From contig NZ_QKTU01000004.1 of the NCBI RefSeq assembly GCF_003234565.1, positions 62,001 through 126,000 on the forward strand: a stretch of DNA of 64,000 nt, given 5' to 3'. Numbering within the stretch: position 1 is the stretch's first letter; every line of letters begins with the position of its first letter. The position numbers and the translations under genes are program-made. The notes beneath the pieces were generated by a model that was not told the origin of the DNA, did not search any database, and saw nothing but the letters and a program-made list of their open reading frames with translations. The DNA comes from Curtobacterium sp. MCBD17_013 (GTDB lineage Bacteria > Actinomycetota > Actinomycetes > Actinomycetales > Microbacteriaceae). Positions 37,401 to 45,443 of this stretch are shown here, piece by piece.

Positions 37401-37596
37401 GCTTCCCACCCCACGGGTCGCCGATCGCGAACGGCTCGTACGTCTGCGCGACGGCCTCGGTGAACGCCACGGGTTCGTCCGGCACCTGCCAGGCCGTGAT
37501 GGTGACGGGAGCGGTCCGGCGGTGCACGTGGGGGTCGATGCGGTCGCGGACGAGCCGGGCGATGCGGCTCTGGACGAGGGGTTCGTCGTGGTGCAC
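34459..37596 (-). CDS. alpha-mannosidase, GH38
   Basis: 1045 residues, full length. An N-terminal beta region of about 240 residues precedes the catalytic domain, whose zinc/histidine motif is GHAHIDSAWLWP (about residue 255) and whose nucleophile Asp is in LPDSFGYTGALPQ (about 378). C-terminal beta domains follow, with HQNTSWDFARFE. It has no signal peptide, so it acts in the cytoplasm on imported mannosides. It follows the sugar ABC importer genes on the same strand, so its substrate is probably what they import. The GTG at 37596 has AGGAAGG seven bases upstream. Confidence 0.92.
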   Translation of the reverse strand: MHHDEPLVQSRIARLVRDRIDPHVHRRTAPVTITAWQVPDEPVAFTEAVAQTYEPFAIGDPWGGKPWGTTWFHVTGTVPDDFGTGEGTSVDLVVDLGFSARQAGFQAEGLVFRPDGSTVKAIEPRNTAVPITAGPGGTVDLWIEAAANPDVGGHFAYDATPLGSKRTAGHEPIYRLRELALAERDDVVWELQQDLSVLRGLLTELPTDSTRGADVLRTLERAADALDPDDVAGSAADVRAVLRAVLDVPASVASHRAIAVGHAHIDSAWLWPVRETIRKCARTFSNVLELMDRDPEFTFACSSAQQYAWMRDHYPEVFARIKERVAEGRWIPVGGMWVESDTNLPGGEALARQFVAGKRFFIDELGFEPREAWLPDSFGYTGALPQIIRAAGSRWFLTQKPSWNETNVMPHTSFHWEGIDGSRVLTHFPPADTYNSELSPADLHRGERQNKERGTADVSMLLYGFGDGGGGPTPEMLAAAHRQHDLEGSPRVELGTPADVYEELERLLPSPSVWSGEMYLEFHRGTYTSQIRTKQGNRRSEHLLREAELWATTAAVRLGLDYPYAALEDAWHTVLLQQFHDILPGSSIAWVYEVAEEHYAAVAATLEGLIGTSTSALANGGAAALAGVAASSTAIADGAGPLDAPTTADALGVGGDGTTGAVVRFNAAPVRAEGVTALAGEVVPEPEAVPPVRRGDAWVFDTGVVVATVDDDGLVASVVDAASGREAIAPGTRGALYTVFRDTPNQWDAWDIDRSYQRHATELATADTIAVEGDRLVVTRAFHDSTVTTRFSALHGEPELHVETEVDWHEQQKLLKLGFPIDVKADQASSEIQFGHIDRPTHQNTSWDFARFETSAHRWVHVAEPGFGVAVANDSTYGHDITRVTRPDGGTTTLVRESLVRGPKFPDPSADQGRHVFRTVLRVGATVLDAADSGYRLNLPVRAVAGDTPVAPIVTVSDPAVFVEAVKLAEDRSGDVVVRLYEARGGRATDVLVDLGFPVASATRTDLLERDLAAGEPGSGAWGADEPVTLTLRPFEIATLRVRRA

Positions 37597-37738
37597 GGGG
37601 ATGCCTTCCTGGTGACGGGCGTGCGTGTGGAGGGGTCGGTGGTGACGGATCCGGTCGTGGCGGGACCGGCGCTGGTGGACGGGCCGGGGCGTGGCGGGGC
37701 TGCGGTCCGTGACGGATCGCGGTCGGGCCTCCCGGGCG

Positions 37739-38653
37739 TCAGCCCTTGATGCCGCCCGCCAGCGCGTTCCCGCCGCCGAGGCCGCGGGAGACGATCACGT
37801 AGAGGGCGATCACCGGGACGGAGTAGAGGATCGAGAAGGCGGCGAGCTGCCCGTACGCCACCGATCCGTACTGCCCGAAGAAGTTGAAGATGCTGACCGC
37901 GGCGGGTTGCTTGTCGGGCGAGAGCAGCAGGACGAACGGGACGAAGAAGTTCCCCCACGCCTGGATGAACACGAAGATGAACACGACGGCGATGCCCGGA
38001 CGCATGAGCGGCACGACGATCCGGGTCAGCGTCGCCATCATGGAGGCGCCGTCGGTCCAGGCGGCCTCCTCGAGCTGCACGGGCACGGAGTCCATGAAGT
38101 TCTTCGCCATCCAGATCGCCATCGGCAGGCTCGTCGCGGCGAGGAAGAACACGGTCCCGGCGACGTTGTCGATGAGGTTGAGCGACACGAACAGGCTGTA
38201 GACCGGCACCATCATCGCGGTGATCGGCAGGCCCGTCCCGAACAGGATCCCGTACAGGAACGGCTTGTTGACCCGCATCCGGTAGCGCGACAACGGGTAC
38301 GCGGCGAGGATCGCGATGACGACCGTGACGATCGCGCATCCGCCCGACAGGATGAGGCTGTTGAGCAACGGCACGAACGCGAGCTGCGGCGTGAGGACCT
38401 TCGTGAAGTTGTCGAGGGTGAAGTGCGTCGGCAGCTTGACGCTCAGGGTCGCGCTCGCGTCGAACGATGCGAGGACGAGCCAGACGAGCGGCACGGCGAA
38501 GCAGATCGCGACGATCGCCAGGACGACGTTCGCCACCCAGCGCATCGTCCGGTGCCCCGGGCTCGTCATGTGCAGCGACCGGGCGTGGTCGCGGGCACCC
38601 GTGCGCGCGTTCCCCGGCACGGTGGCCGTGGGTTGGTCGATCGTGATGGCCAT
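37739..38653 (-). CDS. carbohydrate ABC transporter permease, MalG type
   Basis: 304 residues, six TM helices after a 40-residue cytoplasmic N-terminus. The EAA loop is LEEAAWTDGASMMATLTRIV followed by VPLMRPG, the docking site for the ATPase. The ATPase itself is not encoded here; a shared MsiK-like subunit is usual in actinobacteria. It starts two bases after the stop of the MalF-type gene. Confidence 0.92.
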   Translation of the reverse strand: MAITIDQPTATVPGNARTGARDHARSLHMTSPGHRTMRWVANVVLAIVAICFAVPLVWLVLASFDASATLSVKLPTHFTLDNFTKVLTPQLAFVPLLNSLILSGGCAIVTVVIAILAAYPLSRYRMRVNKPFLYGILFGTGLPITAMMVPVYSLFVSLNLIDNVAGTVFFLAATSLPMAIWMAKNFMDSVPVQLEEAAWTDGASMMATLTRIVVPLMRPGIAVVFIFVFIQAWGNFFVPFVLLLSPDKQPAAVSIFNFFGQYGSVAYGQLAAFSILYSVPVIALYVIVSRGLGGGNALAGGIKG

Positions 38654-38655
38654 GG

Positions 38656-39603
38656 TCAGTCCACCTCCGGCTTCAGCGCCCGGATGTACACGATCGAGAA
38701 GACCGCGCCGACGATGAGGAGGATCGTCGCGATGGCCGTCCCGAACCCGAGCTGCGAGAACTTGAACGCCTCCTGGTACGCCAGGATCGGCAGGGTCGAG
38801 CTGTTCGTGCCGGGGCCGCCACCGGTCATCACGTAGATGAGGGTGAACACCGACAGGGTCTGCAGGGTGGTGAGCATGAGGTTCGTCGAGATGCTCCGCC
38901 GGATGACCGGCAGGGTGATGTACGCGAGCCGCTGCCAGCCGGTGGCACCGTCGACCTCGGCGCTCTCGGTGATCTCGTCAGGAACCTCCTGCACGGCCGC
39001 CGAGTAGACGAGCATCGAGAACGCGGTCCCGCGCCAGATGTTCGCCAGGATGATCGCGATCATCGGGTACGTGTAGAGCCAGTTCGCGCCGGTGATCCCG
39101 ATCATCGACAGGAACGTGTTGAGCGTGCCCTTGTCGTTGAAGAACGCGTAGGCCGCGAACGAGGCGACGATCTCGGGGAGCACCCACGCGGCCACCACGA
39201 AGGTGCCGACGAGTGCCCGGATCACCCGGTTCGCCTCCCGCATGAGCAGTGCCAGGCCGAGGCCGAGCACGTTCTGCCCGATCACCGCGGAGCCGATGAG
39301 GAACACGAGCGTCAGCAGCACGGACTTCGGGAAGTCCTTGTCCTGGAACAGGTCGACGTAGTTCTTGAGTCCGACGAACTGCTGGCTCGACGCGGCCGCG
39401 CCGGTGAGCGCGGAGTTCGTGAACGAGCCGTAGAACGACGAGATGATCGGCCCGACCAGGAACACGACGATGAGGACCATCGCCGGCACGAGCGGCGTCG
39501 CCCGTGCGGCCGTGCGCAGGCCGTGTCCGCTCCGCCGCCGGGGCGGGTCCGTTCGTCGGGGTCCGCGGGTGCCGGGCAGGGCCGGCGCGATCTGGGTTGC
39601 CAT
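38656..39603 (-). CDS. carbohydrate ABC transporter permease, MalF type
   Basis: 315 residues, six TM helices. The EAA loop is ITESAEVDGATGWQRLAYIT followed by LPVIRRS. The N-terminus is basic (PRRTDPPRRRSGHGLR). It pairs with the MalG-type permease. A long hairpin lies in the 160-base gap upstream of it. Confidence 0.92.
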   Translation of the reverse strand: MATQIAPALPGTRGPRRTDPPRRRSGHGLRTAARATPLVPAMVLIVVFLVGPIISSFYGSFTNSALTGAAASSQQFVGLKNYVDLFQDKDFPKSVLLTLVFLIGSAVIGQNVLGLGLALLMREANRVIRALVGTFVVAAWVLPEIVASFAAYAFFNDKGTLNTFLSMIGITGANWLYTYPMIAIILANIWRGTAFSMLVYSAAVQEVPDEITESAEVDGATGWQRLAYITLPVIRRSISTNLMLTTLQTLSVFTLIYVMTGGGPGTNSSTLPILAYQEAFKFSQLGFGTAIATILLIVGAVFSIVYIRALKPEVD

Positions 39604-39703
39604 CGGGGTACCGCCTCTTCGCTGGGTCGTGGCCGGTGGGGTGGGGTGACCGGGTCGGGCCGGGAGGCGCGGTGCGGGCCCGTCCGGGCTCGCAGGCTCG
39701 CCC

Positions 39704-39751
39704 GGCGCCCGCCGCGGATCGCTGGCGCGATCCCGCTGAGCGGCGGGCGCC
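39704..39751 (-). other. intercistronic hairpin between binding protein and permeases
   Basis: Arms GGCGCCCGCCGC (39704-39715) and GCGGCGGGCGCC (39740-39751) enclose a second hairpin GGATCG/CGATCC. It sits just after the solute-binding protein gene inside the operon. In many sugar ABC operons such a structure protects the binding-protein message and lowers permease expression. Confidence 0.65.
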
Positions 39752-39763
39752 CGGCCGGCCGGC

Positions 39764-41122
39764 CTACTTGATCTGGACGGTGTGGTCCTGACCGACCACC
39801 CCGATCACCGCCTTGTCGTAGGTCGCAGCCGCCTGTTTCGGCGTCTGCTGCCCGGTCATCACGGATTCCATGGCCACCTGGATGGCGTTCGAGATCTGGC
39901 TGTAGTCGCTCGTCGCCGGGCGGAAGTTCGTGTGTTCCACGAGTCCGGAGAAGAACTTGAACGTCGGGTTGGACGCGTCGTAGGTCGGGTCCTCGGCGAC
40001 GTCACTGCGCACCGCGATCTGGCTGTTCTGGATGTCGTACTTGAGCGACCCCTGCTTGTCCAACGCCATCGTGATGAAGTTGAACGCGGCCTGCGGGTTC
40101 CCGGAATGCGCCCCGACCGCGAGCGTCCAGCCACCGGACATGCTGTTGTAGCCCGGGGCCTGGCCGTTCTGCGTCGGCATCGGCGCCTGACCGAGCACGC
40201 TCGACCACTGCGACCACGGAGCCGTCCCGGTCTTCAGCCACGTGCCGGACTGCCACGAACCGTCGAGGTCGATCGCCAGCTGGCCCTTCGGCAGCCACGT
40301 GTTCGCGACGGTCGTGCCGACGTTCGGGTCGAGTTCCTGCTGCGGTGTCGGGCCGAGGCCGCCCTGGTAGACGTCCTTGACGAACTGGAGCGCGTCGACG
40401 AACTGCTTCGAGCCCGTCACCCACTTCTTGTTCTGGTAGAGGGTGTTGCCCTTGCCGTCCGCCCCGTACAGGAGCATCTCGAAGCCCTGCATGGTCGAGG
40501 CCTCGCCCTGCGGCTTGCCCGAGTACATGTGGAACGGGATGACGCTCGGGTCCTTGGCCTTGATCGTCTTCGCCGCGTCGAGGACGTCCTGCCAGGTCTT
40601 CGGCTGCCACGGAACGGGCAGCCCGACCTTCTTGAAGATGTCCTTGTTGTACCAGAGGGCCCGGGTGTCGGTGCCCATCGGGACGCCGTAGGTCTTGCCG
40701 TCGACGCCCTGCCCCGCCTGCTTGGCGTTCGTGTAGAACTTGCTCCAGTCGCTCCACTTGGCCGTGTACTTGTCGAGCGGCAGGAGGTACCCGGCCTGCG
40801 CGTCCGCCTTGACGAGGAACGTGTCCTCGTACATGACGTCAGGCGCGGTGGCCGACGCCTTGTTCATGAGCGCGAGCTTCGTGTAGTAGTCGTTCTCCTG
40901 CGCCTGGATCGGCACCAGGTCGACGGTCATGTTCGGGTACTTCTTCTCGAACGCCGCCTTGACGTCCTTCATGTGGTGGTCGAGCTGCTGGAAGCTGCCG
41001 AACTTCTGGTACGCGATCTTGATGGTGTCGCTGCTCGAGGATCCCGAGCTGCTGCACCCGGCCAGGGCCAGGGCTGCGACCGCTGCTGCTGCGACCGCGG
41101 CGATGAGACGAGGGCGTTTCAT
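39764..41122 (-). CDS. extracellular sugar-binding lipoprotein of an ABC importer
   Basis: 452 residues. A lipoprotein signal ends at the lipobox LALAGC (Cys about 28), followed by a Ser-rich linker and a family 1 solute-binding fold (KIAYQKFGSFQQLDHHMKDV, ATAPDVMYEDTFLVKADAQA, LAIDLDGSWQSG). It captures the substrate, probably an oligosaccharide containing mannose, given the downstream alpha-mannosidase. The ATG at 41122 follows AAGGAG. A palindromic operator lies about 50-75 bases upstream. Confidence 0.92.
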   Translation of the reverse strand: MKRPRLIAAVAAAAVAALALAGCSSSGSSSSDTIKIAYQKFGSFQQLDHHMKDVKAAFEKKYPNMTVDLVPIQAQENDYYTKLALMNKASATAPDVMYEDTFLVKADAQAGYLLPLDKYTAKWSDWSKFYTNAKQAGQGVDGKTYGVPMGTDTRALWYNKDIFKKVGLPVPWQPKTWQDVLDAAKTIKAKDPSVIPFHMYSGKPQGEASTMQGFEMLLYGADGKGNTLYQNKKWVTGSKQFVDALQFVKDVYQGGLGPTPQQELDPNVGTTVANTWLPKGQLAIDLDGSWQSGTWLKTGTAPWSQWSSVLGQAPMPTQNGQAPGYNSMSGGWTLAVGAHSGNPQAAFNFITMALDKQGSLKYDIQNSQIAVRSDVAEDPTYDASNPTFKFFSGLVEHTNFRPATSDYSQISNAIQVAMESVMTGQQTPKQAAATYDKAVIGVVGQDHTVQIK

Positions 41123-41173
41123 GGTGCTCCTTTGCTCCACAGGACGCTTCGGGCTCCCTTGCCCGGTCCGCGA

Positions 41174-41195
41174 TTAGTCCACCGTATGGACTTAA
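41174..41195. promoter_or_regulatory. palindromic operator upstream of the sugar ABC operon
   Basis: TTAGTCCA-N5-TGGACTTAA, near-perfect dyad with one extra T in the right arm. A TTGACA lies immediately beside it on the minus strand. The neighbouring ROK repressor is the best candidate to bind it. Confidence 0.55.
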
Positions 41196-41234
41196 TGCTT
41201 GTCAAGCACCACGGGGGTGCGTTTCGCCCCGATC

Positions 41235-41298
41235 CCGCGAGATCGCACTCGTTGCCGTTCAGCACGCGCTCAGAGCGACAACGAGTGCGATTTCGCGG
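41235..41298. repeat. dispersed palindrome element B
   Basis: Left part CCGCGAGATCGCACTCGTTG (41235 on), right part 41273-41298 ending ATTTCGCGG. Arms pair with a few mismatches. It shares arms and part of the loop with element A at 33680-33739. It lies 40 bases beyond the stop codon of the ROK gene. Confidence 0.82.
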
Positions 41299-41337
41299 AG
41301 AGGGGGCTGCCTGGCCGACCGGCGGCCGGGGCGGCAC

Positions 41338-42678
41338 TCAGCGGTCGATGAGCAGGGTGGAGGCCCGGGGCGACAACGTCGTGTCGAGCACCAGACACGC
41401 CGCTCCCACGGCGGTGACGTCCTCGTCGATCTCGCTCTGCTCGACCACGACGGGGTGCTTCGCCACGAGGACCGGCGACGACGCGATCGCCTGCGCGGCC
41501 GCGGGCAGGGCCTCCACGGCGATGCGCGACCAGAAGGGTCCGCCGAACACGACGCGGTCCACGTCGAGCAGGTTGACGATGACCACGACCGCACGGCCCA
41601 TCGCGGTGCCGGCCGCCGCGGCGATCGCCCGCGCGATCGGGTCGCCCTCCGCGACCAGGGCCGACAGCTCGGAGAACGCGGCGTCGACCGCGGCCACGTC
41701 GGTGGGGCCGTCCCCGGTCGCCCAGGGCGCGCCGATGTCCAGTCCGGCCGCGGCGCCGAAGCGGACCAGGCGCTCGGGCGTCACGGTGTCGCCGACCTCG
41801 GCCCGGCCCTCCCCCGACCGGGTGGCCCGGGTCGTCACCGGCGCGGTGCCGACCCCCCGGCTGCCGCGGTCCGGTGTCCGGCGCGGGCCCGGCCCCTCGG
41901 GCAGCTCGGCCAGCAGGCCCTGGTCGATCATGATGTGGCCGGCGTCGCCGGCGTTCCCGCCCGCTCCGCGGAGCGGCTCGTGGTCGATCACGAGCCCGAC
42001 GCCGAACCCGGTGCCGTAGTACACGAAGGCGAAGTTCCGGGCCGACGCCTCGTCGGTCAGCCACATCTCGCCGACGGCGGCGGCCGTCACGTCCTTCTCG
42101 AGCAGGACCGGGAGGCCCGTGGCCGCGGCGAGCGCGTCGCGCACCGGGACGTCCCGCCACCGGGGCAGGAACGGCGGGTCGAGGACGACGCCCCGTTCCG
42201 GGTCGATCGGTCCGGGCGAGGCCACCCCGACGCCGAGCACCGCCGCGCGGTCGACGCCTGCGTCGGTGACGAGTCGCTCGACCGCGTCGGCCATCGTCGA
42301 CACGACGTCGTCCGGGTTCGCCGCGGAGGGCGTCGGGACGCTCGCCCCGGCGACGACCGCCCCCCTGAGGTCGAGGAGCACGCTCGTGACGACCGCCGGG
42401 TCGACGTGGACACCGACGGCGTACCGACTGGTGGGATCGAGTCGGAGGATCGTGCGGGGTTTGCCGCGGCCCGCGACCACGGTGCCCGACTCGACGACCA
42501 TGCCCGCGTCGATGAGGTGCCGGGTGACGTTGGACACGGTCTGGGGGCTGAGCCCCGTGCGGTCGGCGAGCTCGACGCGACTCAGCCCGTCGGTGCTCCG
42601 GCGGATCGCGTCGAGGACCACGGTGCGGTTGAACCCGCCGATGGCCGGGAGGTTGGCACCGCGTCGATGCTCGGCCAT
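41338..42678 (-). CDS. ROK-family transcriptional repressor
   Basis: 446 residues. The winged helix-turn-helix is at the N-terminus (LSRVELADRTGLSPQTVSNV), followed by the ROK sugar-kinase-like domain with VGVGVASPGPIDPERG and NFAFVYYGTGFGVGLVI. The usual ROK zinc motif CxCGxxGCxE after the conserved GH is absent: here it reads GDAGHIMIDQGLLAELPEG with no cysteines, so ligand binding may differ. Position just upstream of the sugar ABC operon and a palindrome near that promoter suggest it controls mannoside use. Ribosome site GGAGGAG. Confidence 0.87.
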   Translation of the reverse strand: MAEHRRGANLPAIGGFNRTVVLDAIRRSTDGLSRVELADRTGLSPQTVSNVTRHLIDAGMVVESGTVVAGRGKPRTILRLDPTSRYAVGVHVDPAVVTSVLLDLRGAVVAGASVPTPSAANPDDVVSTMADAVERLVTDAGVDRAAVLGVGVASPGPIDPERGVVLDPPFLPRWRDVPVRDALAAATGLPVLLEKDVTAAAVGEMWLTDEASARNFAFVYYGTGFGVGLVIDHEPLRGAGGNAGDAGHIMIDQGLLAELPEGPGPRRTPDRGSRGVGTAPVTTRATRSGEGRAEVGDTVTPERLVRFGAAAGLDIGAPWATGDGPTDVAAVDAAFSELSALVAEGDPIARAIAAAAGTAMGRAVVVIVNLLDVDRVVFGGPFWSRIAVEALPAAAQAIASSPVLVAKHPVVVEQSEIDEDVTAVGAACLVLDTTLSPRASTLLIDR

Positions 42679-42789
42679 CGCTCCTCCGTTCGTCCGGGGC
42701 CGACCCTATCGCCCGACCCGCCACGCCCGGGCGTCCTGGTTCTCCGGAAGCTCGTGGCAGCCCCTCTGGTCCGCTCGCAGGAGCACCGC

Positions 42790-42795
42790 TACCCT
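42790..42795 (+). promoter_or_regulatory. -10 hexamer of leaderless GNAT gene
   Basis: TACCCT, seven bases before the ATG at 42803. Confidence 0.55.
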
Positions 42796-42802
42796 GACCG
42801 GC

Positions 42803-43255
42803 ATGACGGACCTCCGCCTCGAGCCCCTCTCCGCCGCGACGATCGTCGCGGCGAACTCGCTCACGCTCAAGCCAGGGCAGGAGCAGTACGTCCAGCCGGT
42901 GTCGCACTCCATCGCCGAGGCCTACGTCCGACCGACGACGGCCTGGCCGCGCGTGGTGCTCGACGGCGACGAGGTCGTCGGGTTCATCATGGGGAACTTC
43001 GACGCCGAGAACAGCCAGGAGGAGCTCCGCAGCTGCATCTGGCGGCTCAACGTCGCCGCTTCGGCCCAGGGCCGCGGAGTCGGCCGGTTCGCCGTGCACG
43101 GCCTGGCAGAGGAAGCCCGCTCGCGCGGGTTCGACCGGCTGACCGTCATGTTCGAGCCCGGCGACGACGGCCCCGAGCCGTTCTTCCGCGCGATCGGGTT
43201 CCAGGTCATCGGCGAGACGCAGTACGGGGAGCACTTCGCCGCCCTGACACTCTGA
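42803..43255 (+). CDS. GNAT-family N-acetyltransferase, spermidine/diamine-acetyltransferase-like
   Basis: 150 residues. The acetyl-CoA motif is NVAASAQGRGVGRFAV (Q/RxxGxG/A). The N-terminal LKPGQEQYVQPVSHSIAEAY and the end PFFRAIGFQVIGE resemble BltD/PaiA-type polyamine acetyltransferases, but the substrate cannot be fixed from sequence alone. The ATG is seven bases after a TACCCT hexamer, so it is leaderless. The alkyltransferase-like gene follows five bases after its stop. Confidence 0.82.
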   Translation: MTDLRLEPLSAATIVAANSLTLKPGQEQYVQPVSHSIAEAYVRPTTAWPRVVLDGDEVVGFIMGNFDAENSQEELRSCIWRLNVAASAQGRGVGRFAVHGLAEEARSRGFDRLTVMFEPGDDGPEPFFRAIGFQVIGETQYGEHFAALTL

Positions 43256-43260
43256 ACCCG

Positions 43261-43584
43261 GTGGTGGACGAGCCCGGAGACCCCGGCACGGACTTCGGCG
43301 CCGCGGTGGCCGATGTGGTCCGCGGCATCCCGCCCGGCCGGGTGATGACGTACGGCGACGTCGCGGCGGTGCTCGGCTCTCGGGCGTCGCGGCAGGTCGG
43401 CCGGGTCATGGCGCACGAGGGCCACGGTCTGCCGTGGTGGCGCGTCGTCCGCGCCGGGGGTCTGCCGCCCGTCGAGCACGAGGCCCGCGCCCTCGAGCAC
43501 TGGCGCACCGAGGGGACCCCGCTCCGGCCGGGCACCCCGACCTGGAGGGTCGACATGCGTCGGGCGCGTTGGTCGCCCTCCTGA
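43261..43584 (+). CDS. alkyltransferase-like protein (ATL), MGMT family without the active cysteine
   Basis: 107 residues. The MGMT DNA-binding core is present (VRGIPPGRVMTYGDVAAVLG, RQVGRVMAHEG), but the active-site PCHR is replaced by PWWRVVRAGG, with Trp in the cysteine position. ATL proteins bind O6-alkylguanine and flag it for nucleotide excision repair. Two tandem GTG codons (43261, 43264) are possible starts; neither has a strong ribosome site, so coupling to the GNAT gene is likely. Confidence 0.86.
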   Translation: MVDEPGDPGTDFGAAVADVVRGIPPGRVMTYGDVAAVLGSRASRQVGRVMAHEGHGLPWWRVVRAGGLPPVEHEARALEHWRTEGTPLRPGTPTWRVDMRRARWSPS

Positions 43585-43688
43585 ACCGCTCGCGGGGGAC
43601 ACACCCTGACCGGAGTCGGCCTGCACCGCGCGTACCGTCCCGGGGGGCCGGGCGTTCCCGTCGTCCGGCGACGAACAGGAGGAGCACC

Positions 43689-44837
43689 ATGCGAGCAGTC
43701 GTCTACAACGGACCGCGCGACGTCAGCGTCCAGGACGTCCCCGACGCCCGGATCGAGAAGCCGACCGACATCCTCATCCGGGTGACCGCCACGAACATCT
43801 GCGGGTCGGACCTGCACATGTACGACGGCCGGACGGACATCGAGCCGGGCAGCGTCTTCGGACACGAGAACCTCGGCGAGGTGATCGAGGTCGGCTCCGG
43901 GGTCGAGAAGGTCTCGGTCGGCGAGCGCGTCGTCCTCCCCTTCAACATCGCCTGCGGCTTCTGCAAGAACTGCGAGCGCGGCTGGTCGAGCTTCTGCCTG
44001 ACGACGCAGCCGAACCCGGAGACGGCCGGTGCGGCGTACGGCTACGCGGACATGGGTCCGTACCGCGGCGGGCAGGCGGAGCTCCTCCGCGTGCCGTTCG
44101 GTGACTACAACGCACTCCGTCTCGGCGAGGACTCGGTCGAGAAGGAGAACGACTACGCGATGCTGTCGGACATCTTCCCCACCGGATGGCACGGCACCGA
44201 GCTCGCGGGGGTGAAGCCGGGCGACTCGGTCGTCGTGTACGGCGCCGGCCCGGTCGGGTTGATGGCGGCACTGTCGGCCACGATCAAGGGTGCCGCGAAG
44301 GTCATGGTCGTCGACCGGCAGCCGGACCGCCTGCGTCTGGTGGAGTCGATCGGTGCGATCCCGATCAACGACGCCGAGGTCGACCCCGTCCAGGCGGTCC
44401 TCGACCAGACCATGGGGCTCGGGGCGGACGCCGGTGTGGAGGCCGTCGGGTACCAGGCACACGACCCCGAGGGCAACGAGCAGCCGAACCTCGTGCTGAA
44501 CCGCCTCATCGCGTCCGTGCGGTTCACGGGCGGCATCGGCGTCGTCGGTGTCTACCTGCCGCAGGACCCGGGCGCCTCGGACGAGCTCGCCAAGAACGGG
44601 CAGATCGCGCTCGACTACGGCACGTTCTTCTTCAAGGGCCAGCACATGGGCACCGGGCAGGCGCCGGTCAAGCGGTACAACCGGCAGCTCCGCGACCTCA
44701 TCGCCGCGGGCAAGGCGGAACCGTCCTTCATCGTGAGCCACGACCTGCCGCTCGACCAGGCACCGGACGCGTACCGGCACTTCGACGCCCGCGACGAGGG
44801 CTGGACGAAGGTCGTGCTGCACCCCGCCTCGGCCTGA
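43689..44837 (+). CDS. zinc-dependent alcohol dehydrogenase, glutathione-independent formaldehyde dehydrogenase type
   Basis: 382 residues, MDR family. Catalytic zinc ligands are Cys in NICGSDLHMYDG and His/Glu in FGHENLGEV; the structural zinc loop is CGFCKNCERGWSSFC. The NAD site is YGAGPVGLMAA. The long insert around DYAMLSDIFPTGWHG and EAVGYQAHDPEGNEQPN is characteristic of the FdhA/formaldehyde-dismutase branch. It oxidises formaldehyde or other short aldehydes and alcohols. Ribosome site GGAGGAG. Confidence 0.9.
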   Translation: MRAVVYNGPRDVSVQDVPDARIEKPTDILIRVTATNICGSDLHMYDGRTDIEPGSVFGHENLGEVIEVGSGVEKVSVGERVVLPFNIACGFCKNCERGWSSFCLTTQPNPETAGAAYGYADMGPYRGGQAELLRVPFGDYNALRLGEDSVEKENDYAMLSDIFPTGWHGTELAGVKPGDSVVVYGAGPVGLMAALSATIKGAAKVMVVDRQPDRLRLVESIGAIPINDAEVDPVQAVLDQTMGLGADAGVEAVGYQAHDPEGNEQPNLVLNRLIASVRFTGGIGVVGVYLPQDPGASDELAKNGQIALDYGTFFFKGQHMGTGQAPVKRYNRQLRDLIAAGKAEPSFIVSHDLPLDQAPDAYRHFDARDEGWTKVVLHPASA

Positions 44838-44864
44838 CCGGTCGCCGGGCCGCGGCCGTCAGGC
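44832..44864. terminator. hairpin holding both convergent stop codons
   Basis: Arms GCCTGAC (44832-44838) and GTCAGGC (44858-44864), extendable with a bulge. The TGA of the ADH gene is in the left arm and that of the DUF805 gene in the right. Confidence 0.5.
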
Positions 44865-45383
44865 GGTCGCGCGCCCGGCCTCCAGGTCGTAGCGGTCGCC
44901 CCGCGGGGCGGTCGGCAGGGCGAGCAGCACGAGCAGCACGAGGTTGACGACCGGGACGAGGTCGAGCAGCAGCCACCACCCGCTGCGTCCCGTGTCGTGC
45001 AGGCGTCGGACCCCGAGCGCGATCGTCGGCAGGAGCGTGGCGAGGCCCCAGACCGCGCTGACGGCCACGACGACGACGATCGCGATGACGGGCCCGTCCG
45101 GGACGCCGCTCGTGGTCGTGCCCGAGGGCAGCGTGGCCACGGTGACCCCGAAGACGATCCCGGCCACGATGCCGAACACGAGACCCACCAGCGCCGCGAC
45201 GAGCAGCCACCACCAGCACTCGCTGCGGCTCGCGCGGCCCCGCAGCACCACGTAGCCGCGCCAGAACCGGCGGACGGCGACGGGCAGCGGGGCGCCGTAC
45301 CAGGGCACGCCGATCGGGAGGGCCGCAGCGGGGCCTCCCGTCCGGTCCGGTCGGGTCGTGGTCGGTCGGGCACCGTCGCTCAT
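44859..45383 (-). CDS. DUF805 membrane protein
   Basis: 174 residues. FWRGYVVLRGRASRSECWWW followed by several TM helices and the conserved IALGVRRLHDTGRSGWWLLL are the DUF805 (YhaH-like) signature; function unknown. Start MSDGARP at 45383 is preferred: a CAGGAT hexamer ends seven bases upstream. An ATG three codons earlier (45392) would overlap that element. Confidence 0.84.
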   Translation of the reverse strand: MSDGARPTTTRPDRTGGPAAALPIGVPWYGAPLPVAVRRFWRGYVVLRGRASRSECWWWLLVAALVGLVFGIVAGIVFGVTVATLPSGTTTSGVPDGPVIAIVVVVAVSAVWGLATLLPTIALGVRRLHDTGRSGWWLLLDLVPVVNLVLLVLLALPTAPRGDRYDLEAGRATA

Positions 45384-45443
45384 GGGGACCATCCTGCCCT
45401 GTCCGGGGACGCCCCCGCGCCGCCCCCGCGCCGTCCTCGGAGT

